IMG/VR virus record: IMGVR_UViG_3300045743_000846
Location: 1 to 57,983 of that record
Strand: one strand, 5' to 3'
Length of the DNA: 57,983 nt
Source: a virus
Part shown: piece after piece, positions 1 to 7,486 of the stretch
Layout of the letters: the number at the start of each line of letters is the position of its first letter
Position numbering within the stretch: the first letter of the stretch is position 1
The notes under the pieces: model-generated
The model's database searches: none
What the model saw: only the letters and a program-made list of their open reading frames with translations
What the model was told of the DNA's origin: nothing
Translations under genes and position numbers: made by a program

Positions 1-1344
1 ATGAATTTTGATGCCCGTACCGCCAAGTCCCTGCCCGCTGGCCAATCCCTTACTTTCCCTGCCTACCCCGGCTTACGCTTTGCAGCAGGCAAGAAATCCC
101 GAAGCTGGATTTATCGCTACAAAAGCCCGATTGATGACATCATGCGCCAGATCAAGATTGGTGCATGGCCTGCCAAGTCTTGGGAAGGTGCGGTGGTGGA
201 ATGGGAGAAACTGCGCGCCATCCGGCAAAATGATCGTGACCCGGCACTGGAGCAACGCGAACAGCGCACCATCAAGAAACAGAAGGAGAAACAACAGGCG
301 GTAGAAACCCAAGCCGCCACCTATACACTTGGCATGCTGATCCAAGACTATTTGACCGGTCACGTTGAGCGCAACCGCCAAGCAAGTAGTGCCAAAAACA
401 TGCGCCATTTGCTGGAATCGATTCCAGCCGACATCGCCAAGTTACCAGCAGCAGGCATCACCCGCAAACAGGCGTTTGACTTGATTTCGGCCCGGGCCGA
501 TACTCCGGTTGCGGCGCAAACCCTGCGCCAGGAATTGGCAGCAGCGTGGAATTATGGCTTGGATGCCGAACTCTTGCCAGAAACCACGCCCAACTGGTGG
601 CAACGCGTGCTCAAGGGCAAACTCAAGAGTCAGGGCAGGAAGATTAACGGCAAGAACATCGGCGCACAAAAGCGCGTGCTGTCAGAAGCAGAGATTGCCA
701 AGCTCATGTTGTGGCTGCCGAATTTTAATTCCCGTAAAATCAGCGACATCCTAACGCTGTATTTATGGACTGGCACCCGTGGCGGGGAAATTGTGGCAAT
801 GGAAGCCAAGGAAATCACGCAAGAGAATGGTCAATGGTGGTGGACGATTCCCAAGCATAAAACCAAGAACGCGCGCCATGCCGGAGCCACGGATTTACGC
901 GTACCGCTGTTTGGTCGGGCCGAGCGGATTGTGCGGCAACGCTTGGAGACGAATCCCACCGGCTTCCTGTTTGCATCGAAGCGCACCATCAAAACAGGTC
1001 ACTTCAGCCAAAGCAGCATCGGCGATGCGGTGAACTTTCATCAGCCCTATTGCCAAAAAGTCCCGACACAAGCACGGCCACGGCTGGAAGTGGTCTATTG
1101 GGCACCGCATGACCTGCGCCGCACCACCCGCACGCTATTGGCGGCAATTGGCTGCCCGGATGCCGTGGCCGAATCGATTCTTGGCCACATGCAAACCGGA
1201 ATTATCGGCATCTACAACCGCTATGCCTATGACAAGGAACGGGTGGAATGGTTGCGCAAACTGAGCGAGAAGCTGGAGCAAATCATTGCAGACGAATCGG
1301 CGGCACAGTCTGAAACCGTGGCAGACTTCTTGCTGGCGGCTTAG
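1..1344 (+). CDS. int: Tyrosine-recombinase prophage integrase (447 aa)
   Basis: Catalyses site-specific integration and, with an excision factor, excision of the prophage. The N-terminal ~90 residues look like the DUF4102 arm-binding domain of P4-type integrases, followed by a core-binding segment at about 105-205. The catalytic set is visible: Arg260 in TGTRGGE, Lys near 285-289 (KHKTKN), His370-x-x-Arg373 in HDLRR, His396 in LGHM and the likely nucleophile Tyr405. The ATG is the first base of the window, so a slightly longer start cannot be excluded, but DUF4102 integrases often begin this close to the domain. The stop overlaps the end of the convergent AlpA-like gene by 4 nt, a typical int/regulator arrangement. 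No att site could be identified because the sequence upstream of int is not in the window. Confidence 0.95.
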   Translation: MNFDARTAKSLPAGQSLTFPAYPGLRFAAGKKSRSWIYRYKSPIDDIMRQIKIGAWPAKSWEGAVVEWEKLRAIRQNDRDPALEQREQRTIKKQKEKQQAVETQAATYTLGMLIQDYLTGHVERNRQASSAKNMRHLLESIPADIAKLPAAGITRKQAFDLISARADTPVAAQTLRQELAAAWNYGLDAELLPETTPNWWQRVLKGKLKSQGRKINGKNIGAQKRVLSEAEIAKLMLWLPNFNSRKISDILTLYLWTGTRGGEIVAMEAKEITQENGQWWWTIPKHKTKNARHAGATDLRVPLFGRAERIVRQRLETNPTGFLFASKRTIKTGHFSQSSIGDAVNFHQPYCQKVPTQARPRLEVVYWAPHDLRRTTRTLLAAIGCPDAVAESILGHMQTGIIGIYNRYAYDKERVEWLRKLSEKLEQIIADESAAQSETVADFLLAA

Positions 1345-1607
1345 TTCTTGTTGTTGGCGCGCCCGCTACTGCTACGCCCGCCGCTACCACGCCGCCCGCC
1401 GGTATTCGGCGGCGGCGGCAAATCCGACACCGGGCGCTGTTCGCTCCATTCCACCAATTCCCGATACAGCCACGCCACCCGATGCGGTGATATTTGCCGT
1501 GGCTTGGGGAATTGGCCATCGCGCACCAAGCGCTGAATCGTGGCCGGGGCCAGTGCAATCACTTCTGGCAACCCGGCCAAATCAATATACAGCGGTTTGC
1601 TTGCCAT
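1341..1607 (-). CDS. alpA: AlpA-family DNA-binding regulator / excisionase-like protein
   Basis: An 88-residue protein whose first ~60 residues match the AlpA/MerR-like winged HTH pattern: an LPEVIALAPATIQRLVRDG segment followed by FPKPRQIS and a W-x-YRELVEW helix. Proteins of this family control prophage integrase genes or act as recombination directionality factors. The C-terminal ~30 residues are low complexity (Pro, Gly, Ser, Arg, Asn). The start is supported by GAGG nine bases upstream and by a well-formed promoter (TTGACT, 17 bp, TACAGT) further upstream. It is convergent with the integrase and overlaps its stop by 4 nt, so the two cannot both be strongly transcribed to the end without interference. 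Confidence 0.88.
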   Translation of the reverse strand: MASKPLYIDLAGLPEVIALAPATIQRLVRDGQFPKPRQISPHRVAWLYRELVEWSEQRPVSDLPPPPNTGGRRGSGGRSSSGRANNKN

Positions 1608-1641
1608 GCAGGAGCCTCAATACAGAATACGAAAGAATCGC

Positions 1642-1670
1642 ACTGTATCACTGGCAAAAACAGAAGTCAA
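1642..1670 (-). promoter_or_regulatory. Sigma70-type promoter of the AlpA-like gene
   Basis: On the minus strand TTGACT (1670-1665) is separated by exactly 17 bp from TACAGT (1647-1642), 35 nt upstream of the ATG. The -35 box lies inside ATGTTTGACTTCTGTTT, a 16-nt core repeated with one mismatch at the rightward early promoter near 3636-3651. An inverted pair TCAAAC/GTTTGA (1667-1672 and 1683-1688) flanks it, suggesting a repressor or AlpA operator. Confidence 0.7.
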
Positions 1671-1714
1671 ACATTTGTTTAAGTTTGATTGAACGCCGCT
1701 TGATTGCTCGCCAC

Positions 1715-2686
1715 CTAATTCACCACATGCATCGCAGCGCGCCTGCCCTCGGGCGAGCTTTCATAGTCGGCCAGCATTTGATCGTCGGTCGCGCCATCGG
1801 TGATGTCGGTCAGCACATCCTGCACTTCCGGGGTTAAGCGGGTGATTTTGTCGATCAGGGTCAGCACTTCGGGAGAAAAGTGGTCGGTAAATTCGATTTG
1901 GTCATAGATCAAATCTTCACAGGCATCATACAATTCGATGGCATCTTGCCGTGCCCATTCCATGCGTTGCAGGTCGGCTTGGCGTTGTTCATCATCGAGC
2001 AATTGATCGACCATGACCTTACCAAACCACACGATTCCCGCCAGCGGCAAATCCAGCCAGCGCCAATCAATGTGGGTTGGCATGGAAAACGCTGCCAAGC
2101 CACCCAGCAGCAAGGCCACGACCAGCGCGGCATAAGCGCATCGGTCATGCCGCGTGGTGGGCAACGCCTTGCGCGGATCAGCTTTAAGCATGCCCTGCGA
2201 AACATAGCCATGCGGGCCAAACACCGGCCATCCGGCAAAAGCGCTGCCATCGTCTGTGGTGCCGGGCCACAGCAAGCGCACGACCTTGGCAAACAGAATG
2301 GCAGAATTGAACGCTTGCCAGGCATCAGGCGCTTGATGCAGGCAGGCCATGGCCAGGCCAAACAGTTGAATCAGGCTGTCATAAAATGCCAAATCCAGCA
2401 TATCGCGCACCAGATCACCCTTGCCCCAGTTTCTGAGCAAGATCAGCCACAGCACGGAAAAAAGCAACAACATGCCATGGCGTAGCGGTTCGCTGGTGGC
2501 GTAGTGCGCTATGTAGTCGGTGGCAAGATTCTGGCCAATGGCGATAAACACCGCTCCCAGGGCCAGACGCTGAAACAGTTCATGAGACAAGGCGGTTTTG
2601 CCGGGTAGGCGTGGCAGACGTGGCAGACGCAACAAAGCAATAACGGTGGTAAAGGCGGTGGCAAAGGCGGTGGCAAGGGCGTGCAT
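1715..2686 (-). CDS. Multi-pass membrane protein, function unknown (323 aa)
   Basis: Not recognised as a named family. It has about four hydrophobic stretches (near residues 40-60, 70-90, 100-130 and 185-220) and a polar, acidic C-terminal half (about 235-323) that looks cytoplasmic and helical. The segment GDLVRDMLDLAFYD, then RLLW, then WPVFGPHG is closely mirrored in the membrane protein at 55089-55937 (GEVGRDLIDLSLYE, RLLW, WPVIGPYG), so the two are distant paralogs near opposite ends of the window. It lies between the repressor and alpA on the same strand and may be expressed in the lysogen; lysogenic conversion or superinfection exclusion is only a guess. No clear Shine-Dalgarno precedes the ATG, so the start is tentative. 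Confidence 0.7.
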   Translation of the reverse strand: MHALATAFATAFTTVIALLRLPRLPRLPGKTALSHELFQRLALGAVFIAIGQNLATDYIAHYATSEPLRHGMLLLFSVLWLILLRNWGKGDLVRDMLDLAFYDSLIQLFGLAMACLHQAPDAWQAFNSAILFAKVVRLLWPGTTDDGSAFAGWPVFGPHGYVSQGMLKADPRKALPTTRHDRCAYAALVVALLLGGLAAFSMPTHIDWRWLDLPLAGIVWFGKVMVDQLLDDEQRQADLQRMEWARQDAIELYDACEDLIYDQIEFTDHFSPEVLTLIDKITRLTPEVQDVLTDITDGATDDQMLADYESSPEGRRAAMHVVN

Positions 2687-2739
2687 GATTACAGCAAGGA
2701 AATATTGATCAGCGGAATTATATCAAGCAAAAGACTTTT

Positions 2740-3540
2740 TTACCCTGCATTCGCTACATTAATTTCTTGCGAGTAATTATCAGTCGAATCAGACGGGATG
2801 GCGGCGCGTAAAATGGCGCGTTGCACGGCTGGCGTGCTGGTGCGATATTGGGCCACCAAGCGCAATTCGAGCCGGGTGCAACCGGTGTCGCTGTCGATTT
2901 CATCATCATCGGGTAGCACATTGGCACAGTGGGCCGCATGGCGCACCACCCGTTGCAGGCCGGGTTTGAGTCCCCGGAAGCCGAGCAACAGCCGTTGTTC
3001 ATCGATGGCAAATGCCGTCAGATCGATATCCGGTGCCGCTGCCACGCGCAAGGGCAAGCGTTCATTGACCGCACGGCAAAACTGCTGCGCCAATTCTTCA
3101 ATCGTCTCTTCATCGGCAATCCGCATCACGCGCACAATCTTGCGCAAGGCGTTTTGTGTGGCCGGGTCGGCAGAACGGTAGCCATCGAGCAGGCTTTGTT
3201 CCACCGGATCAAGCGTGGTGGCAGGCGATGTAGCAGCCACGGGCGCATTGCTTGCCATGGCTGCGCCCATAGTCGCACCCAAATTCGCCCCCAAATCGGC
3301 CCCCAAATTCGCCCCCATAAACCCCTGATCAAAATACATCGGCGGCAGGTTAAGCGTGGCTTCCAGCTTGCGCGCCACCCCCTCACCAAAATTGCGACCT
3401 TCGCGGAAAGTGCCGGACAGCAATTGCGAAGTGCGGGCTTCGGTGCATTCTGCCGCTTCGGAAAAGCGCGGGCGACTGCCGCCAAACTGGTGGGCAATCA
3501 GGTCGTTCAAGCGTTGGCGGCGGTGTGCATGTATGTCCAT
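2740..3540 (-). CDS. CI-like phage repressor
   Basis: The N-terminal 70 residues read as a lambda-type HTH (RRQRLNDLIAHQFGG, then TSQLLSG, then VARKLEATLNLPPMYFD), as in CI/Cro-type repressors. No LexA/CI peptidase Ser-Lys pair is evident; instead there is a low-complexity linker of GANLGADLGANLG repeats and then three copies of a loose motif (GYRSADPATQNAL, GFRGLKPGLQRVV, QYRTSTPAVQRAI). Release from repression may therefore not depend on RecA self-cleavage. The open frame extends upstream to 3627, but the homology begins at MDIHAHRR, so the ATG at 3540 is chosen; an ATG at 3567 is an alternative. It is divergent from the early operon across an AT-rich operator region, the classical repressor position. 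Confidence 0.8.
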   Translation of the reverse strand: MDIHAHRRQRLNDLIAHQFGGSRPRFSEAAECTEARTSQLLSGTFREGRNFGEGVARKLEATLNLPPMYFDQGFMGANLGADLGANLGATMGAAMASNAPVAATSPATTLDPVEQSLLDGYRSADPATQNALRKIVRVMRIADEETIEELAQQFCRAVNERLPLRVAAAPDIDLTAFAIDEQRLLLGFRGLKPGLQRVVRHAAHCANVLPDDDEIDSDTGCTRLELRLVAQYRTSTPAVQRAILRAAIPSDSTDNYSQEINVANAG

Positions 3541-3870
3541 CCCGCCATTAAACCATAGTTTGACCATAAACAACAAACTCAAACAAAAAAAGGAAGATGC
3601 GTGCTTGTCCGCACAAAGATAAAACAAATGCGCATTGTTTGACTTTTGTTTAAACTATTGTTATATTTCACCCCATGATACGTTTCCCTCTTTCCGATTG
3701 CCTGCCATGACACCCTGCAATAGCACCTAAACCGAACTGACATCCGGGCTGCTGGCGCTTGCCAGTCACCGCCCCGGCTTTCTTTTGCTGTCCCCGATGA
3801 TGGCCCCCAGTGCGGCCACGGGGGACGCTTTGCCCAAAATTTGCCGAACCTAGCCCTGAAAGCCTTGCCT
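3541..3870 (+). promoter_or_regulatory. Repressor/early-operon control region with early promoter
   Basis: This non-coding stretch of about 330 nt separates the leftward repressor from the rightward early genes. It contains a sigma70-type promoter, TTGACT (3639-3644), 17 bp, TATATT (3662-3667), reading right. Its -35 box abuts an 18-nt near-palindrome centred on GCGC (3623-3640, AACAAATGC/GCATTGTTT). GTTTGA half-sites occur at 3558-3563, 3579-3584 (reverse) and 3637-3642. The first ~120 nt are AT-rich with poly-A/T tracts. The last ~150 nt are GC-rich leader before the replication gene, without an ORF I would support. Confidence 0.72.
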
Positions 3871-5202
3871 ATGCATTATTACCCTCACAATATTGGCGAC
3901 CATAAAAAATTGACCGCGCACTTCTCGGTGTTGGAGCTGGGCGCATACAGCCTGATGCTGGATCGATATTTCGACACTGAAACGCCATTGCTGGCCGACG
4001 AAAGCCGCCTGTTTCGGCTGTTGCGCCTATCCAGCGCCGAAGAACAACAAGCCGGACGGCGCGTACTGCAAGACATTTTTACCCTGACCGAAGCCGGATG
4101 GCAACATAACGGCTGTGAAAAGGCGATAGCGCACTTTCGCAGCAAGAGCGCGCAATCGGCCCGCGCGGCCAACCTGCGCTGGAAAAAACAAAGCGCGACC
4201 AAGGCCAACAGCCAGCCGGGATTGTTCAAGGCCGACACGGGGGGCAAGGGCGGCAAGGGGGACGGGTATCATGAACTCTACGATCACGACCGCATGCCGC
4301 CACCGCTCGATATCATGGAACCGATAGCGGCGTTTGATTTCGATGACAGGGATGTAAAAGCAGCAAAGGAAGCAACGGCGGCACCCGAGACATGGCAAGC
4401 AAGTCCGGCCCCTGTTGCCGATATGGTGGCAGCTTGGGAAGTACCTGCCGATATGGCGGCACCTTGGGATGTCCCTGCCGACCTGGCCCCGCCATGGGAA
4501 GCCCCGGCCAATATGGTTGCACCATGGGAAGAATCTGCCGCAGCAACCGTTGCCGCGCCAGTCGAACCGGTAGCGCCCGCACTGTGTCCGCAATGCCAAC
4601 GCCATGCGGACGCATTGCCGCACAGCGCACAGGCCGAGATAGCGCCGGAAACCACGCCCGAGCCAGCGCCAACCGCAACCCATACCCTGCCCAATGGCCC
4701 CGATCCAGCGCGTTCCCCATTAAAACCGGCTTCTTTTGTGCCGCCGCAATGCGAACCCTATGCGAACGCATTGCCAACCAGTATACCAATAACCGTAGAC
4801 AGTAAACCTCCACCTATAAGGACATCTCCTAGTGGAGAGAGAGCAAGCGCGAAGCGCTTGCCTGCCAACTGGCAACCGAGCGAACAGGATATTCAATTTT
4901 GCCAAACCGAACGGCCCGATCTGGAGCCGCACGCAGTCGCGGCCAAGTTCCGCGATTACTGGATTGCCGCGCCCGACAGGAACGGCAAGAAAGCCGACTG
5001 GCCCGCCACTTGGCGCAATTGGGTACGCAGTGAGCGCAGCGCGCGTACTGATCGTACCGGCGCGTACCGCAACGCCAGCGAAAAACGCCTTGAATTCTCA
5101 CAACAACTCACCGGACAAACCGACCATGAACACCGAATCTTCGACCTCAACCCCTACCCCGAGCACTGCTCTGCCCATCGCGTGGATCAAATTCCTTTTT
5201 AA
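3871..5202 (+). CDS. DUF1376-type phage replication protein
   Basis: The N-terminal ~95 residues (YYPHNIGDHKKLT, LGAYSLMLDRYFDTE, RLLRL) match the DUF1376/YdaU pattern found in phage replication-initiation genes. A C-terminal module (about 335-400: LPANWQPSEQDIQFC, KFRDYWIAAPDRNGKKADWPATWRNWVRSE) is the Trp-rich domain often paired with it. Between them lies a Pro/Ala-rich linker with four copies of a roughly ten-residue Trp motif of PADMAAPWE type at about 181-221. The start at ATG 3871 is preferred over the TTG at 3841 because the domain begins at MHYYPHN. Its 3' end overlaps the next gene by 77 nt, consistent with translational coupling in the early operon. Confidence 0.78.
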   Translation: MHYYPHNIGDHKKLTAHFSVLELGAYSLMLDRYFDTETPLLADESRLFRLLRLSSAEEQQAGRRVLQDIFTLTEAGWQHNGCEKAIAHFRSKSAQSARAANLRWKKQSATKANSQPGLFKADTGGKGGKGDGYHELYDHDRMPPPLDIMEPIAAFDFDDRDVKAAKEATAAPETWQASPAPVADMVAAWEVPADMAAPWDVPADLAPPWEAPANMVAPWEESAAATVAAPVEPVAPALCPQCQRHADALPHSAQAEIAPETTPEPAPTATHTLPNGPDPARSPLKPASFVPPQCEPYANALPTSIPITVDSKPPPIRTSPSGERASAKRLPANWQPSEQDIQFCQTERPDLEPHAVAAKFRDYWIAAPDRNGKKADWPATWRNWVRSERSARTDRTGAYRNASEKRLEFSQQLTGQTDHEHRIFDLNPYPEHCSAHRVDQIPF

Positions 5203-5848
5203 CAAGATGAATCTGACCTATGGCAAGCGCTTCATCGACCAATGGATTGGCGTAAAACCGGACGCCATGATCGAACACTGGGCGCATGAATTGGCCGGGT
5301 ATTCACGCGAAGAACTGCAAAACGGCTATCTGGCCATGCAAAGCCGCGATTGGCCGCCAACCTTGCCCGAGTTCAAAAAGCTATGCCGCCCGCCACTCGA
5401 TGCGCTGGCCGCGTACTACGAAGCGCTACGCGGCCTCGAAGCACGGCGCAAGGGCCAAATGGGCCATTGGTCACACCCGGCAATTTATTGGGCGGCCTGT
5501 CCGATGACGTTTGACTTATTGCACCAGACTTGGGCCAGCCTGTCCGGGCGCTGGGACAAGGCATTGCACGAACAATTGGCCCAAGGCACATGGCAGCCGA
5601 TTCCCCCGGTGGCACCGGCCTTACCGTATCAACCCGGCAATGCCAACCGAGGCACGGCCAATACGCACGCCTCCCGTGTGCTGGCGCAATTGAACGCACA
5701 TGGAGTAAGCCTGCACGCCAACAGCCGGATCGACCATAAGCGCTGGGCCAAGCGCTTGTTGCAACGGGCCGAACAGGGCGATGTCAACGTCACACCGATC
5801 ATGTTGCGCATGGCCAAAGCCGCGCTGGGGATGATCCATGAAATGTGA
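5126..5848 (+). CDS. Lambda P-like replication protein (helicase-loader candidate)
   Basis: A 240-residue product. Residues ~25-95 contain RFIDQWIGVKPDAMIEHW and SRDWPPTLPEFKKLCRP; the WPPTLPEF signature is typical of phage replication protein P, which recruits the host DnaB helicase. The C-terminal half is helical with a basic segment (HKRWAKRLLQRAEQGD). The open frame extends to 4832, but the segment before 5126 lies inside the DUF1376 gene and is low complexity, so the internal ATG is chosen. The pairing of a DUF1376 protein with a P-like protein supports an initiator plus loader module. The assignment rests on a short motif and context; a DnaT-like role is the alternative. Confidence 0.65.
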   Translation: MNTESSTSTPTPSTALPIAWIKFLFNKMNLTYGKRFIDQWIGVKPDAMIEHWAHELAGYSREELQNGYLAMQSRDWPPTLPEFKKLCRPPLDALAAYYEALRGLEARRKGQMGHWSHPAIYWAACPMTFDLLHQTWASLSGRWDKALHEQLAQGTWQPIPPVAPALPYQPGNANRGTANTHASRVLAQLNAHGVSLHANSRIDHKRWAKRLLQRAEQGDVNVTPIMLRMAKAALGMIHEM

Positions 5849-6110
5849 TTTCTGTTTAACCGATGCCGCACGCCTGAACCGAAACCTGCCGTGTTGCCAG
5901 TTGCGCCAGTTGGCCAATGCGCCACCGCACATCGTGCGCGCAGCCGAAGCGGAACCGGCCAAACGCGGGATAGACGCATTGCGCCAATTTCAGGCGCAAC
6001 TTGATGCAGAAAGAAAGCGGCTGGCCGAGCTGCGCCAGCGTCGTGTGAACCATATCGCCAGCCTGAGCATGAACCACATTGCCCAGGTATTGAATAGCGG
6101 GGAGCCATGA
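5838..6110 (+). CDS. Small early protein with N-terminal Cys cluster
   Basis: A 90-residue protein not assigned to a named family. It starts with CDFC (Cys3, Cys6) and has a second CC pair near residue 19, which could form a zinc site. From about residue 35 it is a charged helix (AQLDAERKRLAELRQRR). It overlaps the P-like gene by 11 nt, so it is translationally coupled within the early operon. Small proteins of this type are common in the early operons of betaproteobacterial prophages; no function is inferred. Confidence 0.6.
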   Translation: MKCDFCLTDAARLNRNLPCCQLRQLANAPPHIVRAAEAEPAKRGIDALRQFQAQLDAERKRLAELRQRRVNHIASLSMNHIAQVLNSGEP

Positions 6111-6191
6111 CCGAACCACAAACCGAACCAAACCGAATCGAAACCACGCAATCAACCTGTATCAACCAACCTCAACAAGGAACCCGCCCCC

Positions 6192-6617
6192 ATGTACTTC
6201 CCGGAAAAGAATTCCCGTGGCCGATTGATCCTGCAAACCCTGCGCCGTGGCCCGATGACGGTATGGCAGGGCATCGAGCAGCACGGCTATTTTGTGACAG
6301 AAGCCCGCCCGAACGGCGTCAAGTATGAAGACATCCTGTACTTGTACTGCCAACTGGTGGAGCGTGGCTGTCTGTTGCGCGACGGCCTGAAATATCGCTT
6401 GAGCAGCGCCGCCAGCAACAAGCTCGATCAACTGAACGCGATCCCGCGCATCACCACCATAGCCGCGCCGCGTGAATTCGACATTTGGAAAGCCCCCGGC
6501 CCCGGCCACCCGAACCGGCTTACCGGGCGCACCACCCGTGTCGATTTTATCCAATTGCCCAAGCCAGCCACCAACCCAGCCACCAACCCAAACAAGGCCA
6601 ACCATGAAACCGCGTGA
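6192..6617 (+). CDS. Hypothetical early protein (141 aa)
   Basis: Not recognised. Residues 1-80 look like a compact, possibly winged-helix, fold (GRLILQTLRRGPMTVWQGIEQ, then YEDILYLYCQLVERGCLLRDG, then KYRLS), a pattern reminiscent of a small DNA-binding or regulatory protein. The C-terminus is Pro/Asn-rich with a short repeat (PATNPATNP). The start is supported by CAAGGAA eleven bases upstream. The 3' end overlaps the next gene by 14 nt. An overlapping frame from 6107 is judged a shadow. Confidence 0.65.
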   Translation: MYFPEKNSRGRLILQTLRRGPMTVWQGIEQHGYFVTEARPNGVKYEDILYLYCQLVERGCLLRDGLKYRLSSAASNKLDQLNAIPRITTIAAPREFDIWKAPGPGHPNRLTGRTTRVDFIQLPKPATNPATNPNKANHETA

Positions 6618-7023
6618 CCCAATTGATGAATATTGCCGTGAATGGGTGATCTGGTGCAGCACCCGCAAATTTTACGCCCAGCCACCCAAGAAAAGCGTAT
6701 TGGCGCGCCTGCAACCGACCCAAACCGGCAAGGAACCGAATGCGCGCAATCATCCCGATATGCAGTACTTCAATATGGCGGTGCATACGCTGGCCGACAT
6801 GGAACCGCATAAAGCGAGCTATCTGGCGTTTGCCGCGCATTATTTGGGCGAAGATGAGGTGGTAAAACGGGTGGCCGACCGGCTGGGGATTGGACGGCAA
6901 ACCTATTACGACCGGGTAAAGCGTTTTGCCAAGGATGCGTACAGCATGAGCCATAGCCTGAAACGCGCTGCCGAACAGCACGGAACAGCAGCCGATGATC
7001 AAGCCAGCGCCGAGGCCGACTAA
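6604..7023 (+). CDS. Putative late-gene regulator (Q-antiterminator-like)
   Basis: A 139-residue protein. It opens with DEYCREWVIWCSTRKFYAQ, continues with FNMAVHTLADM, and has a clear C-terminal HTH at about 85-115 (VADRLGIGRQTYYDRVKRF). This arrangement resembles small phage HTH proteins annotated as antitermination or late regulators. Position supports it: last gene of the early operon, followed by ~250 nt of non-coding DNA with direct repeats and a strong terminator, then the terminase genes. Antitermination at that terminator would switch on the late operon. The open frame extends to 6472, but similarity starts at MKPRDPIDEYC. The call is inference from motif and position. Confidence 0.6.
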   Translation: MKPRDPIDEYCREWVIWCSTRKFYAQPPKKSVLARLQPTQTGKEPNARNHPDMQYFNMAVHTLADMEPHKASYLAFAAHYLGEDEVVKRVADRLGIGRQTYYDRVKRFAKDAYSMSHSLKRAAEQHGTAADDQASAEAD

Positions 7024-7208
7024 TCCCCCAAAAAGGGACTGCAAAACCGGGCCAAAGCTGACCCAAAGCCGGTAAAAATCTGACCCAAAGCCAGTGTACG
7101 GAAAAACCCGGACAAAATAGCACTGGCCGTGCCCGTACAAATCGGGCTAAAATTCGCTCCAATTTGATAGTGTCGAAAACTGTCACTTGCGCCAACAGCG
7201 CTCAATGT
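7024..7208 (+). promoter_or_regulatory. Probable late control region with 13-bp direct repeats
   Basis: Non-coding stretch between the Q-like gene and the late operon. The 13-mer CTGACCCAAAGCC occurs at 7058-7070 and again at 7080-7092, two helical turns apart (22 bp), and GGGCCAAAGC just before (7050-7059) is a weaker third copy. No convincing -35/-10 pair was found, so the late promoter is not pinned down. Confidence 0.5.
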
Positions 7209-7242
7209 AGCCCGCCTGAACCCGTTCAGCGCGGGCTTTTTT
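7209..7242 (+). terminator. Rho-independent terminator before the late operon
   Basis: The left arm AGCCCGCCTGAAC (7209-7221) pairs with GTTCAG-C-GCGGGCT (7224-7237), 13 pairs with one bulged base and a 2-nt gap, followed by a T-rich run. It is oriented rightward and lies immediately ahead of the terminase genes, the position expected of a Q-regulated terminator. Confidence 0.8.
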
Positions 7243-7291
7243 ATTGCCCAATCCGGTAGCCATCCGGCCCCGGTTCAACCGATCCAATCCC

Positions 7292-7486
7292 ATGAACGAA
7301 TCAATCTCCCCCATCTGGTTGCAGATGGCGTTGGCGCTCGCCATGTTGCAGCGCGATTATCAACGCGCCAGTTTGACCACCGCCCGCAGCGCCCTATGGC
7401 AGACACCATGCCATGCACGACAACATGAAGTTACAAAACCGGCCCACATGCTCGACCAGTATGACAGCGCACGGGATGATGCATGA
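7292..7486 (+). CDS. Small hypothetical protein (64 aa)
   Basis: Not recognised. The product starts MNESISPIWLQMALALAMLQRDY and is mildly amphipathic at the N-terminus, charged at the C-terminus. The stop overlaps the ATG of the terminase small subunit gene (ATGA), which argues for translational coupling and so for a real gene. The frame is open back to a TTG at 7244, inside the terminator tail, so the ATG at 7292 is chosen. Shortness keeps confidence modest. Confidence 0.45.
   Translation: MNESISPIWLQMALALAMLQRDYQRASLTTARSALWQTPCHARQHEVTKPAHMLDQYDSARDDA

Noticed and set aside
6107-6328. 73-codon frame starting at the ATGA overlap with the previous stop
   Set aside because: It overlaps the better supported gene at 6192, which has a proper Shine-Dalgarno and a protein-like composition; the second half of this product looks random.
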